A stretch of DNA of 64,000 nt from an uncultured Myxococcales bacterium (GCA_903924465.1 CAIYBN010000040.1:93481-157480), one strand, 5' to 3'; numbered from the stretch's first letter, positions 42,956 through 53,888 are shown. The notes: generated by a model from the letters alone, not told the origin. Program-made: numbers and translations.

Positions 42956-44815
42956 ATGCGATTGCCGTGGTTTTTTTGTGCGCTGGGGCTTTGGCTCAGC
43001 GGGTGCGGTGGCAAGGCCCTGGACGCGGCGGACGCAACGGACGCCGTGAATGCCGTCGACATCGCGCCCGACGTGACCACGGCCGTCAATCCGTGCATCG
43101 CCGATCCCGCATTGGCCAATCCAGTCGCCCCAGCCCTACGCACCCCGCGCTGGGCATTTGAACCGTGGATCAGCAAGGATATCTCGACAGGCGACGACAC
43201 GCGCGCGTTCGTTCAAGGCTTCATCGACCGCAGCATCCCGGTCGGCGTCGTCGTGCTGGACAGCCCGTGGGAGACCAACTACCAGACATTCCAGGCCAAT
43301 CCGTCGCGCTATGCGCAGCTGGACGAACTGGTCGCCGAGATGCACGGCAAGAACGTCAAGGTCGTCGTTTGGCTGACTTCGCTGGTCAACGACGCCAGCT
43401 TTGACCTCGAACCCGGCGGCGATACCTACGACGGTCCATCGCCCAACTTCGCCGAAGGCAAGGCCTGTGGCCACTTCGTCAACGGCGGCGACACCTACAG
43501 CTGGTGGAAAGGCACCGGTGCGGGCCTCGACTTCTTCTCGCCCGCCGCGCGTACGTGGTGGAATCGGCAGCAAATCCCGCTGCTCGGCATCGTGGACGGC
43601 TACAAGCTGGACTTTGGCGAGATGTATATCAGCCAAGTGCCCATGCAGACCGCACAGGGCCAACAAACGCTGGACGCGTACTCGCAAGCTTACTACCGCG
43701 AGATGCTGGCTTTCGGTGTCGCGCAAAAGGGCATCGGCAACTTTCTGACGATGGTGCGGCCGTGGGACGAGAGCTACGGCTTTGCCGGACGTTTCTTTGC
43801 CAAGCCGGAGCACGCGCCCGTGGCCTGGGTCGGCGACAATCGCCGCGATTGGGTGGGGCTGGTCGACGCGCTCAACGAGATGTTCATCTCGGCGCAAGCT
43901 GGCTACACGATGCTCGGCTCGGACGTGGGCGGCTACCTCGATCGCGACGACAAGTCGCTTGCCACGCAGATTCCGTATGACGCGGTCAATTTCGCCCGCT
44001 GGATCGCCGTCGGCGCGCTGGGACCGTTCATGGAACTGCACGGCCGCGGCAATTTCACGCCGTGGACCGTGCCGGATCATGCGGACGAGATTACCGCGGC
44101 GTACAAATACTGGGCCAGCTGGCACCACCAGTTTGCGCCGATGCTGTACAGCGAAGTGCGGCGATCGCAGCTCGGGCAAGGTCCGGTGGTCATGCTGCCG
44201 GTGGGCAACGCCGCGGACTGGCCGGGAGATTGGCGATATGTTCTTGGCCAGCGCTGGTTGGTGGCACCGCTGACGGACGCCACCGGCAAGCGTCCAGTGA
44301 CGCTGCCGACCGGCAAGACGTGGCTCGATTGGTGGCACCTCGATCAGGCGGCGCTGCCCGGTGGAACGACTGTGACGGTGGACATGGCGGGTGACCTGAC
44401 GCGGAGCCCGCTGTACCTGGACGCCTGTTCGATTCAGCCGTTTGTCGACGGCACGGCGCTGACCGGGTTGGTGCCGGCGGACGTCGGCCCGCACGATGGC
44501 TGGCTGATCACCGCAGCGATGGCGTCCTGCAAGTCCCATACGTTCGAGCGGATCGCGGCGGATGGGACGATGGTCACGGCAACGACAACGCTGACTGCCG
44601 GCACCCTGACGATCCAGCTGTCGAACCGCCCGCAGCCGACGATTCTGACCATTCGCACGCCGAGCCTGGCGAAGTCGGTGGCCGTCGATGGCCTGGACCT
44701 GGGTGCGGCGACGTCGGTGATCGGCGCGAACTCGGGCTGGCAAACCGACGCAAGCGGCGCGATCACCTGGATTCGCCTGCCCGCGGGCGGCGCGGCGACG
44801 GTGCTGATCCAGTAG
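42956..44815 (+). CDS. GH31-family glycosidase lipoprotein
   Basis: This 619-aa exported protein has lipobox WLSGC and an Asp/Ala/Val-rich linker. The TIM-barrel segments fit GH31: TPRWAFEPWISKD, VGVVVLDSPWETNYQTF, the nucleophile region VDGYKLDFGEMY and the acid/base region VAWVGDNRRDWVGL, then LGSDVGGYLD and FARWIAVGALGPFMELHG. A C-terminal beta domain closes it. GH31 members cleave alpha-linked glucose, xylose or sulfoquinovose; the substrate is not predictable here. ATG 42956 is the start nearest the signal peptide; an in-frame ATG at 42917 adds 13 hydrophilic residues. Confidence 0.88.
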   Translation: MRLPWFFCALGLWLSGCGGKALDAADATDAVNAVDIAPDVTTAVNPCIADPALANPVAPALRTPRWAFEPWISKDISTGDDTRAFVQGFIDRSIPVGVVVLDSPWETNYQTFQANPSRYAQLDELVAEMHGKNVKVVVWLTSLVNDASFDLEPGGDTYDGPSPNFAEGKACGHFVNGGDTYSWWKGTGAGLDFFSPAARTWWNRQQIPLLGIVDGYKLDFGEMYISQVPMQTAQGQQTLDAYSQAYYREMLAFGVAQKGIGNFLTMVRPWDESYGFAGRFFAKPEHAPVAWVGDNRRDWVGLVDALNEMFISAQAGYTMLGSDVGGYLDRDDKSLATQIPYDAVNFARWIAVGALGPFMELHGRGNFTPWTVPDHADEITAAYKYWASWHHQFAPMLYSEVRRSQLGQGPVVMLPVGNAADWPGDWRYVLGQRWLVAPLTDATGKRPVTLPTGKTWLDWWHLDQAALPGGTTVTVDMAGDLTRSPLYLDACSIQPFVDGTALTGLVPADVGPHDGWLITAAMASCKSHTFERIAADGTMVTATTTLTAGTLTIQLSNRPQPTILTIRTPSLAKSVAVDGLDLGAATSVIGANSGWQTDASGAITWIRLPAGGAATVLIQ

Positions 44816-44818
44816 ACG

Positions 44819-45622
44819 CTACCTCAAGCTGGCAAACACCGTGCGCGCGCTCGCGACGTCGAGCAAATAGCTGTAGTGGGTGAACGCTGCCATTTCAACG
44901 TTTTCCGCGCCGTCGACACAAGCCGAGAAGGCCGGCAAGAGCAGCAAATCGGAATGACTCCACAAGGAGGTCAGCGGTGGTCCACGCCATGGCAGCTGCG
45001 CGGCAAGGCGCTGCATGATGGCCGAATCCGGTCGCAGATCACGGATATGCGGCGTCCGGGCAAAACGCGCCGCTTGCGTGCCCGCGTGTGGTGTGCCGAG
45101 CGTCACCAGATGCGCGACCCGCTCCGCCGTTGCCGGGTCGTCCAGCGCAAGTCGCGCGATGATGCCGCCCATGCTGTGGGCAACCAGATCGACCTGTGCC
45201 TCGACCGGCAAGCCGTTGTCCGTCAACGCCTCGGCAATCGCCACGCGTAGTTGAACCGCCATGTCATCGAGCGACAGCTCCGGGCGGAAGCCCACTGCAT
45301 AGGTACGCGACCGACCGTGCAGACGAAACCACAAGCGCATCGGCGCAAAATTGCTGCGGTGACCGCCCAAGCCGTGGACGAACAGGATCGGCCGGTAGCC
45401 ATCGGCCGGCAACGGTGCGAGCGGCTGGTGGCTGGGGCCAAGCAGGGTCAAACCCATGAGCGGTAGCTGCGCGGCGTGGCGCAACAGGTCGGGATCGACC
45501 GCATTCCACGCTTCCACCGCGGCTTTGCCAACCTGCACCGCGGCGCGGCCAAACTGACGACCGACGACACCCAGACTTGCGCCTGCACGATGCCATGCGG
45601 TCTTGCGCGGATCTGCTGCCAT
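44819..45622 (-). CDS. Triacylglycerol lipase-like alpha/beta hydrolase
   Basis: This 267-aa protein starts with ATG 45622 behind GAGGAAGGG. It has the oxyanion motif RPILFVHGLGGHRSNF, the nucleophile elbow VDLVAHSMGGIIARLAL (Ser in HSMGG), LVTLGTPHAGTQAARFA as in bacterial lipases, and a late FTHYSYLLD supplying the His. No signal peptide is clear. The N-terminal 60 residues are helical and basic. It follows the GT117 gene after 70 bp on the same strand. Natural substrate unknown; an esterase or lipase is expected. Confidence 0.85.
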   Translation of the reverse strand: MAADPRKTAWHRAGASLGVVGRQFGRAAVQVGKAAVEAWNAVDPDLLRHAAQLPLMGLTLLGPSHQPLAPLPADGYRPILFVHGLGGHRSNFAPMRLWFRLHGRSRTYAVGFRPELSLDDMAVQLRVAIAEALTDNGLPVEAQVDLVAHSMGGIIARLALDDPATAERVAHLVTLGTPHAGTQAARFARTPHIRDLRPDSAIMQRLAAQLPWRGPPLTSLWSHSDLLLLPAFSACVDGAENVEMAAFTHYSYLLDVASARTVFASLR

Positions 45623-45692
45623 CCCTTCCTCCGCGGACGCTCGACTGCGTGTCTTGACGCTACCCCGGAATCGGCTTCCCGACAACGCGCCG

Positions 45693-47678
45693 CTACTGAA
45701 GCAGCGCGCGCAGCTGCGTGTTCGCTGGCGAACCGGCCTGCGACGCCAGTTCCTCCAACCATGGCTGCGTCTCGCGCCGCGGCCGCGCGGTCACGTACGC
45801 GCGCGCGTGGGCGATCGCCTCGTCAGTCTGGCCGAGGAAAAGCGCCGCTCGGGCGGCCGTCCGATGTGCCCGGGCGTAGTCGGGCTCGATCGCCAACGCC
45901 CGCTCGCACAAATCCAGAGCACGCTGCGGGTGGCTCGATTGCACCTCCAGCGCCGCCAGATTGTTCAGCACCTTGGCGTCATCGCCAGCCAGCAGGACCG
46001 CGGCTTCCAGGAGTTGCCGCGCCTGTTCGGCGGCAGGCAGCATCCGCGTGGCAGCGACCAGCGCCGTCGCCGAGGCCAGATGGTGCGTCAGCGTCGGCGC
46101 GTCTTCGCACGCTTGCGCCGACGGACAGACCGTCGCGAGTGCCAGCAGCCACGCGTCGATGTCCGCGCGTCGCGTCCGTTCGTCCACGTAGGCCCGAGTG
46201 AGCCACGTCCACGGCCACGCCGTCCGCCAACGCATTTGCACCGCGGAATCTTCGGCCGCCGAGCCTGGCTCCCAGCCGATCGGCCGATCCTGCCACACCG
46301 CGAGCCAGGACCGCACGCGTTCGGCCACCGGACGCTGCGCTTCCACCACGGTCGCGGCGTCTGCCAGTCCCACTTCGCCCAGCCGCTCGGCCGTCGCGCG
46401 CAACATCCGCGGATCGCGCAGGAGCGCGAGCGAAAGGCACGGCGAATCCGGACGCGCGCCCTCGGCGGTTTGCAGCCAGATACACGCGGAATTCGTGTGG
46501 TCGGACGACGCCAGCAACACGGAACCTGGCGGCACATCGCGCAGCAGACGATCCGCCAACTTGCCACCGGCTCGCAGATCGGCGTCGGGGCGCAGGTGCA
46601 GGAGCAACGCCGCGTGGAGGCCGACAAACACCAGCGCCGGCGCCGCCGCAATGCGCGGTCGCCATGCCACCAGTACCGCCAGACCGTGCGCGGCCAACAG
46701 CCCCAGGCCGAGTAACACCAGCAGGCCCGCCTGATCATCGCGCAGACCCATCGGGTTGATGAACGCTGAATAGAGCGCGTCGGTGGCGATCATCGCCAAC
46801 AGCGGCGCAAGCGCCTTTTGCCGCTCCAGACGCACCGCTCCGAACACGCTCAGCGGCACGAGCCACTTGGCATCACGCCAAACCAGATGGCCCAACGCTC
46901 GCAGGCCGTCGTGGCCGATGCGGTCGGCGTAGGCTGCGCGAATCGTCGCGGCGGTCAGGTGATCGCGCAACGCAGCCCACGTGCGGACGTCGCCCCAGGA
47001 AAAGGCCGGTTTGCGACCAGCCGCCAGCGGCAGGTACACCAAGGCCGCCCCGCCCAGCACAATCAGCAGCAGCGCAAGTCCCAGGGCGCGAAGCCGCTGT
47101 GACCGCGGCGTGTGCCAGAGGGCCACGACGGTCGCGAGGCCGGGCAGGAGCGCGGCTTCCACATGAACGCCAGCGCCGAGCCCCGTCAGCAACGCCAGCC
47201 AAGCAACGCGCACGCCGCCCGATTGGGTGTGCCACGCCCAAAGCGCGGCGGCAACGATGACCCAGGTCGGTGCGTAGACTTCGGCGGCGCGCATGTGCAT
47301 CGCAATGGCGGGCAAAGTCAGCGGCAGCAGCCAGAACAACGGCCGGAACAGGCGCTGGCGCCAGCCGGGCTGGCCGGGCTCGGGCCATGCACGCCAAACC
47401 AGCGCCACAGCGGTCACCGCGCAGACGGTGCCAAGCAGGTGCACACGCCATGCCGCGGTCCCGAGAGGCAACCGCGCGAACGCATGGCCTGCCAGATCGA
47501 ACAGGGCAAATCCGGTCGGATGCGGGACACCCAGTTGGACAGCCGCACCCGCCAATTCGCCACTGTCAAACCAGGCGACAGATGGCGCAAGCAGCCAGAC
47601 GAACGCCGCGATGACGCACGCCGACGGCCACAAAATCGAGTCTGCGCGCGGAGTTTGGGCTGCGGCTGAATCAGGCAT
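45693..47678 (-). CDS. DUF2723 / GT117-family membrane protein with TPR tail
   Basis: This 661-aa protein has about ten membrane helices in the first 400 residues. The N-terminal block WFDSGELAGAAVQLGVPHPTGFALF is the signature of DUF2723 (GT117), a GT-C type group related to protein O-mannosyltransferases. The D of FDSGE is in the catalytic position. The C-terminal third is soluble and helical, ending with TPR repeats (AKVLNNLAALEVQSSHPQRALDLCERALAIEPDYA). It may glycosylate exported proteins using a lipid-linked sugar. No strong ribosome site is seen before ATG 47678. Confidence 0.82.
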   Translation of the reverse strand: MPDSAAAQTPRADSILWPSACVIAAFVWLLAPSVAWFDSGELAGAAVQLGVPHPTGFALFDLAGHAFARLPLGTAAWRVHLLGTVCAVTAVALVWRAWPEPGQPGWRQRLFRPLFWLLPLTLPAIAMHMRAAEVYAPTWVIVAAALWAWHTQSGGVRVAWLALLTGLGAGVHVEAALLPGLATVVALWHTPRSQRLRALGLALLLIVLGGAALVYLPLAAGRKPAFSWGDVRTWAALRDHLTAATIRAAYADRIGHDGLRALGHLVWRDAKWLVPLSVFGAVRLERQKALAPLLAMIATDALYSAFINPMGLRDDQAGLLVLLGLGLLAAHGLAVLVAWRPRIAAAPALVFVGLHAALLLHLRPDADLRAGGKLADRLLRDVPPGSVLLASSDHTNSACIWLQTAEGARPDSPCLSLALLRDPRMLRATAERLGEVGLADAATVVEAQRPVAERVRSWLAVWQDRPIGWEPGSAAEDSAVQMRWRTAWPWTWLTRAYVDERTRRADIDAWLLALATVCPSAQACEDAPTLTHHLASATALVAATRMLPAAEQARQLLEAAVLLAGDDAKVLNNLAALEVQSSHPQRALDLCERALAIEPDYARAHRTAARAALFLGQTDEAIAHARAYVTARPRRETQPWLEELASQAGSPANTQLRALLQ

Positions 47679-47725
47679 CGCCGCTCATGCGGGGCAAGAA
47701 GGTGGGTTCTGGCCTGCGAATGGAC

Positions 47726-49564
47726 CTACGGGCCGGGGCAAAACACTTCAACGTGGTTCTGCGGAATCAGCGCGCCATTGGCGCCGGTCGCCGTGCTCGT
47801 GGTGAAACCACCGGCCAGCAGCACGCAACCACCGAGCGGATTCTGGCCGCCGATCAGCGATGCTGTTGCGCCGACCCGTGGCGCGGCCATGGCAATGCGA
47901 GCCACCGGCGTGCCGTTCGGGTCGAAGAGCAAGGCGTCCGCCAGCGGCTGCAGCTTCTCGTCGATGCCGCCGATCATCAGCACCGAACCGTTGCGCAGCG
48001 ATACCGTCGTCGCCAAGAGCCGCTTGCCGCCATCACCGCCAGCGAACGCGCCCATGGGCAAAGCGGCCGTCTGCATGGTCAGGCTGGACGCGCCCTTGGC
48101 AACCGCGACGACCGTTGGCGGCTGGAGTTGCACGGTGCCGGTCAAGACGTCGTCCTCCATGAACGGGGCCTGGATCGCAGCTCCCAGCAGCAAGAGGTTG
48201 CCGCTCGCCAGCTTCACCAGCGAGCCGCCGTGCAGCAGTGGCCCACCTTTGGGCGTGACGGGCACAAAGGTGTTGGTGCCCGCGTCGTAGGCCTCGGCGA
48301 AATCCGTACCCGTCGTCTTGCGGCCGCCCAAGATAAACAGCGACGTGCAGGTGCCATCCGCGATGCTGGCCAAGCACACCGTCGCCGCGTTGGCGCGCTG
48401 GACGATCGGTGAATGGGCCGCGTCGTTGGAGGTGCAGGTGATGGCATCCTTCTGCGACAGGTCACACAGCGAAGCGATCGCTTGGCGCGAATCCAGGTTC
48501 TTGGAAATCGGTGCCTTGGCACCGCCGGCAATCAGCAGCCGATCCCCGTCCTTGGTGTGCACGCGGGACACGATGGGCAGCGAGCCGGGCGCTGCCACCA
48601 TGGGCAACTCAAGCTTGGTTTCGGCCACGAGGTCCCAACGCTGCACGAGGTTGGACACTGGGCACGCCGCACTGGAACAACCTGTGGCGTCGATGGTCGT
48701 CGTGAGCGTCTTGCCCGGATCGAGCGTGAAGCTGGAGTCGGCAGAACCGCCAACGATTGCAATGGCTTGCGCGCCGTCCGTGACCGCCATCGCCAAGCCT
48801 ACGGGGGTGAACGCCGGGCTTCCAGAGACCGAACGGAAATAGCCAAGCAACGGGTCGAACAGTTCTGCCTGTTGGTTCGTCGCCACCCATTTGCCACCCG
48901 TCGGCGCCGTCAGTCCGCCAAAGACCGCGACGCTGCCGTCGGCCAGGGGCAGACTGTTGGCAAAGCCGCGGCGGGCGTAGCCGTCCAAAGGCGACAGCGT
49001 GTCGACGACGCACTTGTTGCCCGCGCCGCAGGTCGCGTTGACGTGGACGTTTTTGCAGTCCTGATCATTGTTGCAGGACGGCAGCTTGGACGCATCCTGC
49101 AAGGCCGGCGGTACCGGCGCGAGACCGGTGAACTGGCCAAACAGATAGGGCTGAACATAGTAGGTCGGCATCGTCGCGGCGAGATCGTTGCCCGCGACCA
49201 CTTCCACATTGCCACGCCAGCCGAAGCCGACGCGCTTCTCACATTTGTCGTCGCTGAACATCTCCACATAGAGCGTGTAGTTGCTGGAGGCCTTCAAGTA
49301 CTGCAATCTGATGCGATTGCCACCCGCGCCACCGTATTGGGCACACACAATCGGCTGGAAAGTCGGTGACTGCGCGCCGATATCGCCGACGGAGCCGTCG
49401 TAAATCGAAAGCGTCAGGTGCGTGACGCCCGGCAACGCGCCCGTCAGAGCGAACTGCGCCGTACCGACACCCGTCAGCTGATCCTGCGTGGCCGTCTGGC
49501 TCGTGCAAGCCGCGAGCGTCGTGAACAAGAGTGCGACAGTGGCGTGGAGCATGGTCGTGTTCAT
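47726..49564 (-). CDS. Kelch-like repeat lipoprotein
   Basis: This 612-aa exported protein has lipobox TLAAC (Cys20). The first 180 residues form a beta-rich domain (AQFALTGALPGVTHLTLSIYDG). Then comes a Cys-rich knot with the spacing CNNDQDCKNVHVNATC...C, of the kind seen in Myxococcota surface proteins. A series of kelch-like blades follows (SLPLADGSVAVFGG, DRLLIAGGAKAP, SLFILGGRKT, GSVLMIGGID, CVLLAGGFTT). Its ATG overlaps the stop of the PEGA gene (ATGA), so the two are translationally coupled. Probably a surface adhesin or scaffold; function unknown. Confidence 0.82.
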   Translation of the reverse strand: MNTTMLHATVALLFTTLAACTSQTATQDQLTGVGTAQFALTGALPGVTHLTLSIYDGSVGDIGAQSPTFQPIVCAQYGGAGGNRIRLQYLKASSNYTLYVEMFSDDKCEKRVGFGWRGNVEVVAGNDLAATMPTYYVQPYLFGQFTGLAPVPPALQDASKLPSCNNDQDCKNVHVNATCGAGNKCVVDTLSPLDGYARRGFANSLPLADGSVAVFGGLTAPTGGKWVATNQQAELFDPLLGYFRSVSGSPAFTPVGLAMAVTDGAQAIAIVGGSADSSFTLDPGKTLTTTIDATGCSSAACPVSNLVQRWDLVAETKLELPMVAAPGSLPIVSRVHTKDGDRLLIAGGAKAPISKNLDSRQAIASLCDLSQKDAITCTSNDAAHSPIVQRANAATVCLASIADGTCTSLFILGGRKTTGTDFAEAYDAGTNTFVPVTPKGGPLLHGGSLVKLASGNLLLLGAAIQAPFMEDDVLTGTVQLQPPTVVAVAKGASSLTMQTAALPMGAFAGGDGGKRLLATTVSLRNGSVLMIGGIDEKLQPLADALLFDPNGTPVARIAMAAPRVGATASLIGGQNPLGGCVLLAGGFTTSTATGANGALIPQNHVEVFCPGP

Positions 49565-50625
49565 TTGCCACCTCCTTTGCCCGAGAAGATTGGGTCTTGC
49601 GATGCGTCGATGTGGTCCAGCGACAGCGTGATGGCGCCTGTCGCGGTTGGCGTGGACTTGGTGGCGTAGTAAATGCCAATCGCCGTGCCGGCCACAACAG
49701 CCGTGCCGATCGCCGTCCAGAACCACCATTTCTTGACGAGCGGCGTGGAGACTTGGTCCTTGGCATCGCCCGGACCGACATCCGCGACCTGCTCCAGCGC
49801 GACCGTTTGCTCGATCGTCCCATTGGGCGGCACAGTGACGCGACCGGTCCAATCGCGGAAACCGGCTTTCACCACGCGCACGGTGTGCGTACCGGCGGGC
49901 ACGGTGGCGTGCAAGCCACCCGCGGGCGGGCGCCCGGTCGAGGTCCGACCGGCCAGCTTGTCGTCGACGTAGACCAGCGCCACGCCGCCGGCGAACAATT
50001 GCACCACGAGCGTTCCGGGCGTCTCAACTTCGCCATACGCCAAATCGGCCGGACCGAACAGCACGACCAAGCCCTTGGTCACCGCGCCTTGAAACTTATC
50101 CAACGATTCCAAAGGCTGCTGGCTGATTTGCGCGACGCGCGCCGTGCCGGAGTCGATGAGCCGGAGCGTCAACGCGTCATGACCATCTGGCGTCTTGCCC
50201 AGTTCGCTGAACACCACCAGCGTCGCGCCATATTTGTGGCCGATCCGCCCCAGACAATCGACGCCCGCTTCCGTGCATTCGAACTCGAACATCTCTTCGA
50301 CCAGATCGGCGTTCGACAGCGCGACGTCCAACGACTTGTAGCGCAACGCCTGCTGGTGCAATTCCTTGGTCGCGCCCAAGCGCGCCGTGTCGCCGGCCGC
50401 CACACCTTCCGTTCGCAGAATCAGGACATGCTGACGACCGGCCCGAGCAGGTTGGGCAACCGTCGTCGGTGGCGCCACGATCACGGGCGAGACCGGCTGT
50501 GGGGGCGGAGGCAGCGTGCCCGGGCCGACAATGGGCGGTGGCGCCGCGGTCTGGCCAAACGCGGTGAGCGCCGGTGCCGTCAGCAGCGAAGCGATGAGCC
50601 AAAGAGAAAGCAAACGTGCGAACAA
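49561..50625 (-). CDS. PEGA-domain exported/membrane protein
   Basis: This 354-aa protein starts with TTG at 50625, the only in-frame codon with a good ribosome site (GGAGG, 6 nt). The signal peptide is MFARLLSLWLIASLLTAPAL and a Pro-rich segment follows. A domain at about 75-195 (HVLILRTEGVAAGDTARLG..., KYGATLVVFSEL) resembles domains that compute summed activities. The PEGA domain is at about 203-275 (VALVYVDDKLAGRTSTGRPP...VPAGTHTVRVVKAGF). One membrane span is at about 295-315 (WWFWTAIGTAVVAGTAIGIY), with a short tail. Such proteins are frequent in Myxococcota envelopes. It is coupled to the kelch-like lipoprotein. Confidence 0.8.
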   Translation of the reverse strand: MFARLLSLWLIASLLTAPALTAFGQTAAPPPIVGPGTLPPPPQPVSPVIVAPPTTVAQPARAGRQHVLILRTEGVAAGDTARLGATKELHQQALRYKSLDVALSNADLVEEMFEFECTEAGVDCLGRIGHKYGATLVVFSELGKTPDGHDALTLRLIDSGTARVAQISQQPLESLDKFQGAVTKGLVVLFGPADLAYGEVETPGTLVVQLFAGGVALVYVDDKLAGRTSTGRPPAGGLHATVPAGTHTVRVVKAGFRDWTGRVTVPPNGTIEQTVALEQVADVGPGDAKDQVSTPLVKKWWFWTAIGTAVVAGTAIGIYYATKSTPTATGAITLSLDHIDASQDPIFSGKGGGK

Positions 50626-50748
50626 GACTGGCCTCCGCGGCAAACCGACGTGAATGCTATCAGGCCCGGGCGTTTTGACAAACCCTTGCCGGCAACTGGT
50701 GTGCAACGTCGGGCTTGCGCTACAGTCCGCGTTCAGGAGGGCCGGGCC

Positions 50749-52320
50749 ATGGCGCAGCGAGTGGATTGGGCATTTTTTCCCGGTGTGCGCGAAGAACTGG
50801 TGTGGTCGACCGTCAACAAGGTCTTCGAGGAAATTCGACGCCAGCCGATGACGCTCCGCGATTTTCGCGAGTGGCTCAAGGACGCTGGCCTGTGGCAGAA
50901 GGACGAAGCACCCGCGCTGCTGGATTTCCTGGACGTGCGGCAAGCGCCACACGTGCACCTCGGAGTTTGGGCCGAGCAGATGTTGGGCGCCAAGGACGAC
51001 GCTGCCGCGCGCGATCTGCTGTACAAGCGGCTGTGCGACGAGAACCTGCTGTTGGTCAAATATGTGATGCAGGCACTGGACGTGGACGGTGGCGGCCGCC
51101 TCCACTCGACCAGCGAACTTCACCGCATGCTGACGAGCTACGTCTATCCCGGCAAGCATCTGGGCCGCGTGGCGTTCGAGGCGTGGGTGAAGTGGCTCGT
51201 GCAAAGTGGCCGCGTGCGGCTGATCGGCATCCGCTGGGGGCTGACGGACATGGGCAAACTGGCCGTGCCACGCCTGCGCACGGTTGATGCGGATGAGTTC
51301 CTGGAGGACGAGTCCGCGCGGCGAAACGCAGCGCCATCTGAGCCTGCGGCCCTGACAAAGCCAACTGCGCAGGCGCCGAACCACGCCACAACGGCGGATC
51401 AGGACGACCTGCCAGACACACCGCCAGAAGCCGATTCCGTCGATGCGCCGACGTTTGCGGGTCACGAGACGCGCTTGACCGAGATGCCCGCGCCAACGCG
51501 AAGGTCGCCGTCGAAGCAGGCGCCGCGTTCGGAATCGCTCGCGGTGCCACGGAATACGGCCGAAATTCTGGCGACGCTCCGCGAGATCGCCACCCAGCGC
51601 GGTTTGGACGGCGGCTCTTTGCTCCAGCGCCACGGCCTCGCATCGCCCATGGCGGCCGATGAGCCTGCGCGGCACTTGTTCCTGGCGGCGCTGTTGGCGC
51701 GCGTCTGTTCCCAGCCCGACGGCACGGCGCTGGTGGACTTGCTACGCGAACGTGCGGGCGGTTGGAGCCAGGTCGCGCTGCTGCTGGACCACCCGGACGC
51801 GCTGCTGGAGTGCCTGGCCCGCTGGCACCTCACGGGGAACGAGCCGACCGCGATCCGGCTGCGGGCGCTGCTCCTGGAGGCGACGCTCGGCGGCTTGGCG
51901 CTGCAAAAACAGGCGGAGTTGCCACGACAGCTGGCCGAAGCCGCGACGTCAGAGCAGCTGTTCGCTTTGCTCGCCAATGGGTTGCTACAGGCCACAACCT
52001 TCTCGGAACGGTTCTGGCTGGTCCGGGAAATGGTCAAGGCTGGGCTGTGGATGCACGCGTCCGCGACGGAAGTCGCCTTCGTGCCAACGCGCGCGGTGCG
52101 CTTGATCGCGTACCGGTTGCGGCTGCTGGACAACCACTTCGCCGAGAGCCTACCAGGTCACCTGAATGCCGCGCGGCGGCTGGCGAAGCTGATGCCCGCG
52201 GGGTCCGTGGAATCGGCAGCGTTGGAAGCGTTGGCCCCCGAGGATCACCTGCGGTTTGACTGCCCACATGTCGTGATCTGCAAAACATCCTGCACCGTTG
52301 CGTCCCGTGATGACGCTTGA
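50749..52320 (+). CDS. 523-aa protein of unknown function
   Basis: I do not recognise this protein. ATG 50749 has AGGAGG 8 nt upstream. The first 190 residues are compact and helical (VDWAFFPGVREELVWSTVNKV, MTLRDFREWLKDAGLWQKD), ending with a winged-helix-like FEAWVKWLVQSGRVRLIGIRWGLT. A disordered acidic, Pro/Thr/Ala-rich linker spans about 185-265. A second helical domain follows (AEILATLREIATQRGLDGG...HLFLAALLARVCSQPDG), Leu/Ala-rich. There is no signal peptide or membrane helix, so it is cytoplasmic. It is divergent from the PEGA gene and precedes rho. It might be a DNA-binding or partner-recruiting protein. Confidence 0.65.
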   Translation: MAQRVDWAFFPGVREELVWSTVNKVFEEIRRQPMTLRDFREWLKDAGLWQKDEAPALLDFLDVRQAPHVHLGVWAEQMLGAKDDAAARDLLYKRLCDENLLLVKYVMQALDVDGGGRLHSTSELHRMLTSYVYPGKHLGRVAFEAWVKWLVQSGRVRLIGIRWGLTDMGKLAVPRLRTVDADEFLEDESARRNAAPSEPAALTKPTAQAPNHATTADQDDLPDTPPEADSVDAPTFAGHETRLTEMPAPTRRSPSKQAPRSESLAVPRNTAEILATLREIATQRGLDGGSLLQRHGLASPMAADEPARHLFLAALLARVCSQPDGTALVDLLRERAGGWSQVALLLDHPDALLECLARWHLTGNEPTAIRLRALLLEATLGGLALQKQAELPRQLAEAATSEQLFALLANGLLQATTFSERFWLVREMVKAGLWMHASATEVAFVPTRAVRLIAYRLRLLDNHFAESLPGHLNAARRLAKLMPAGSVESAALEALAPEDHLRFDCPHVVICKTSCTVASRDDA

Positions 52321-52335
52321 CCCACGCCTTTGCAC

Positions 52336-52365
52336 TTGACAATCGTCCACGCCGGAACCTATGCT
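52336..52365 (+). promoter_or_regulatory. Candidate rho promoter
   Basis: TTGACA (52336-52341) and TATGCT (52360-52365) are separated by 18 bp. A second TTGACA lies at 52367-52372 without a good -10. The leader to the rho ATG would be about 205 nt. Confidence 0.5.
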
Positions 52366-52579
52366 GTTGACACCGTTGCGCGTGATCGCTGCGGGTGTGG
52401 CGCATCGGGCCGCCAGACTGCTCGACAGTCTACCCGGCCGCAACATCCGACAAGAAAGAGCTCTCACCCGCAACTGCCTTCCCCGCAGGTTTGCTTCACC
52501 GGATCCTCACCGGTACGCCTCCCAAGTGCCCTGCCTCTTCACCCCCTCAAGCAGCGCCCGCTGCACGCGTGACACCCAA
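52366..52579 (+). promoter_or_regulatory. Long C-rich rho leader, probable autoregulatory rut-like region
   Basis: The last 110 nt before the start (52471-52580) contain 50 C and 21 G by direct count, a strong C-over-G bubble of the kind Rho binds. In E. coli rho is autoregulated by Rho-dependent attenuation in its leader; the same is inferred here. No conserved leader peptide is seen. Confidence 0.5.
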
Positions 52580-53887
<1,308 letters not shown>

Positions 53888-53888
53888 C

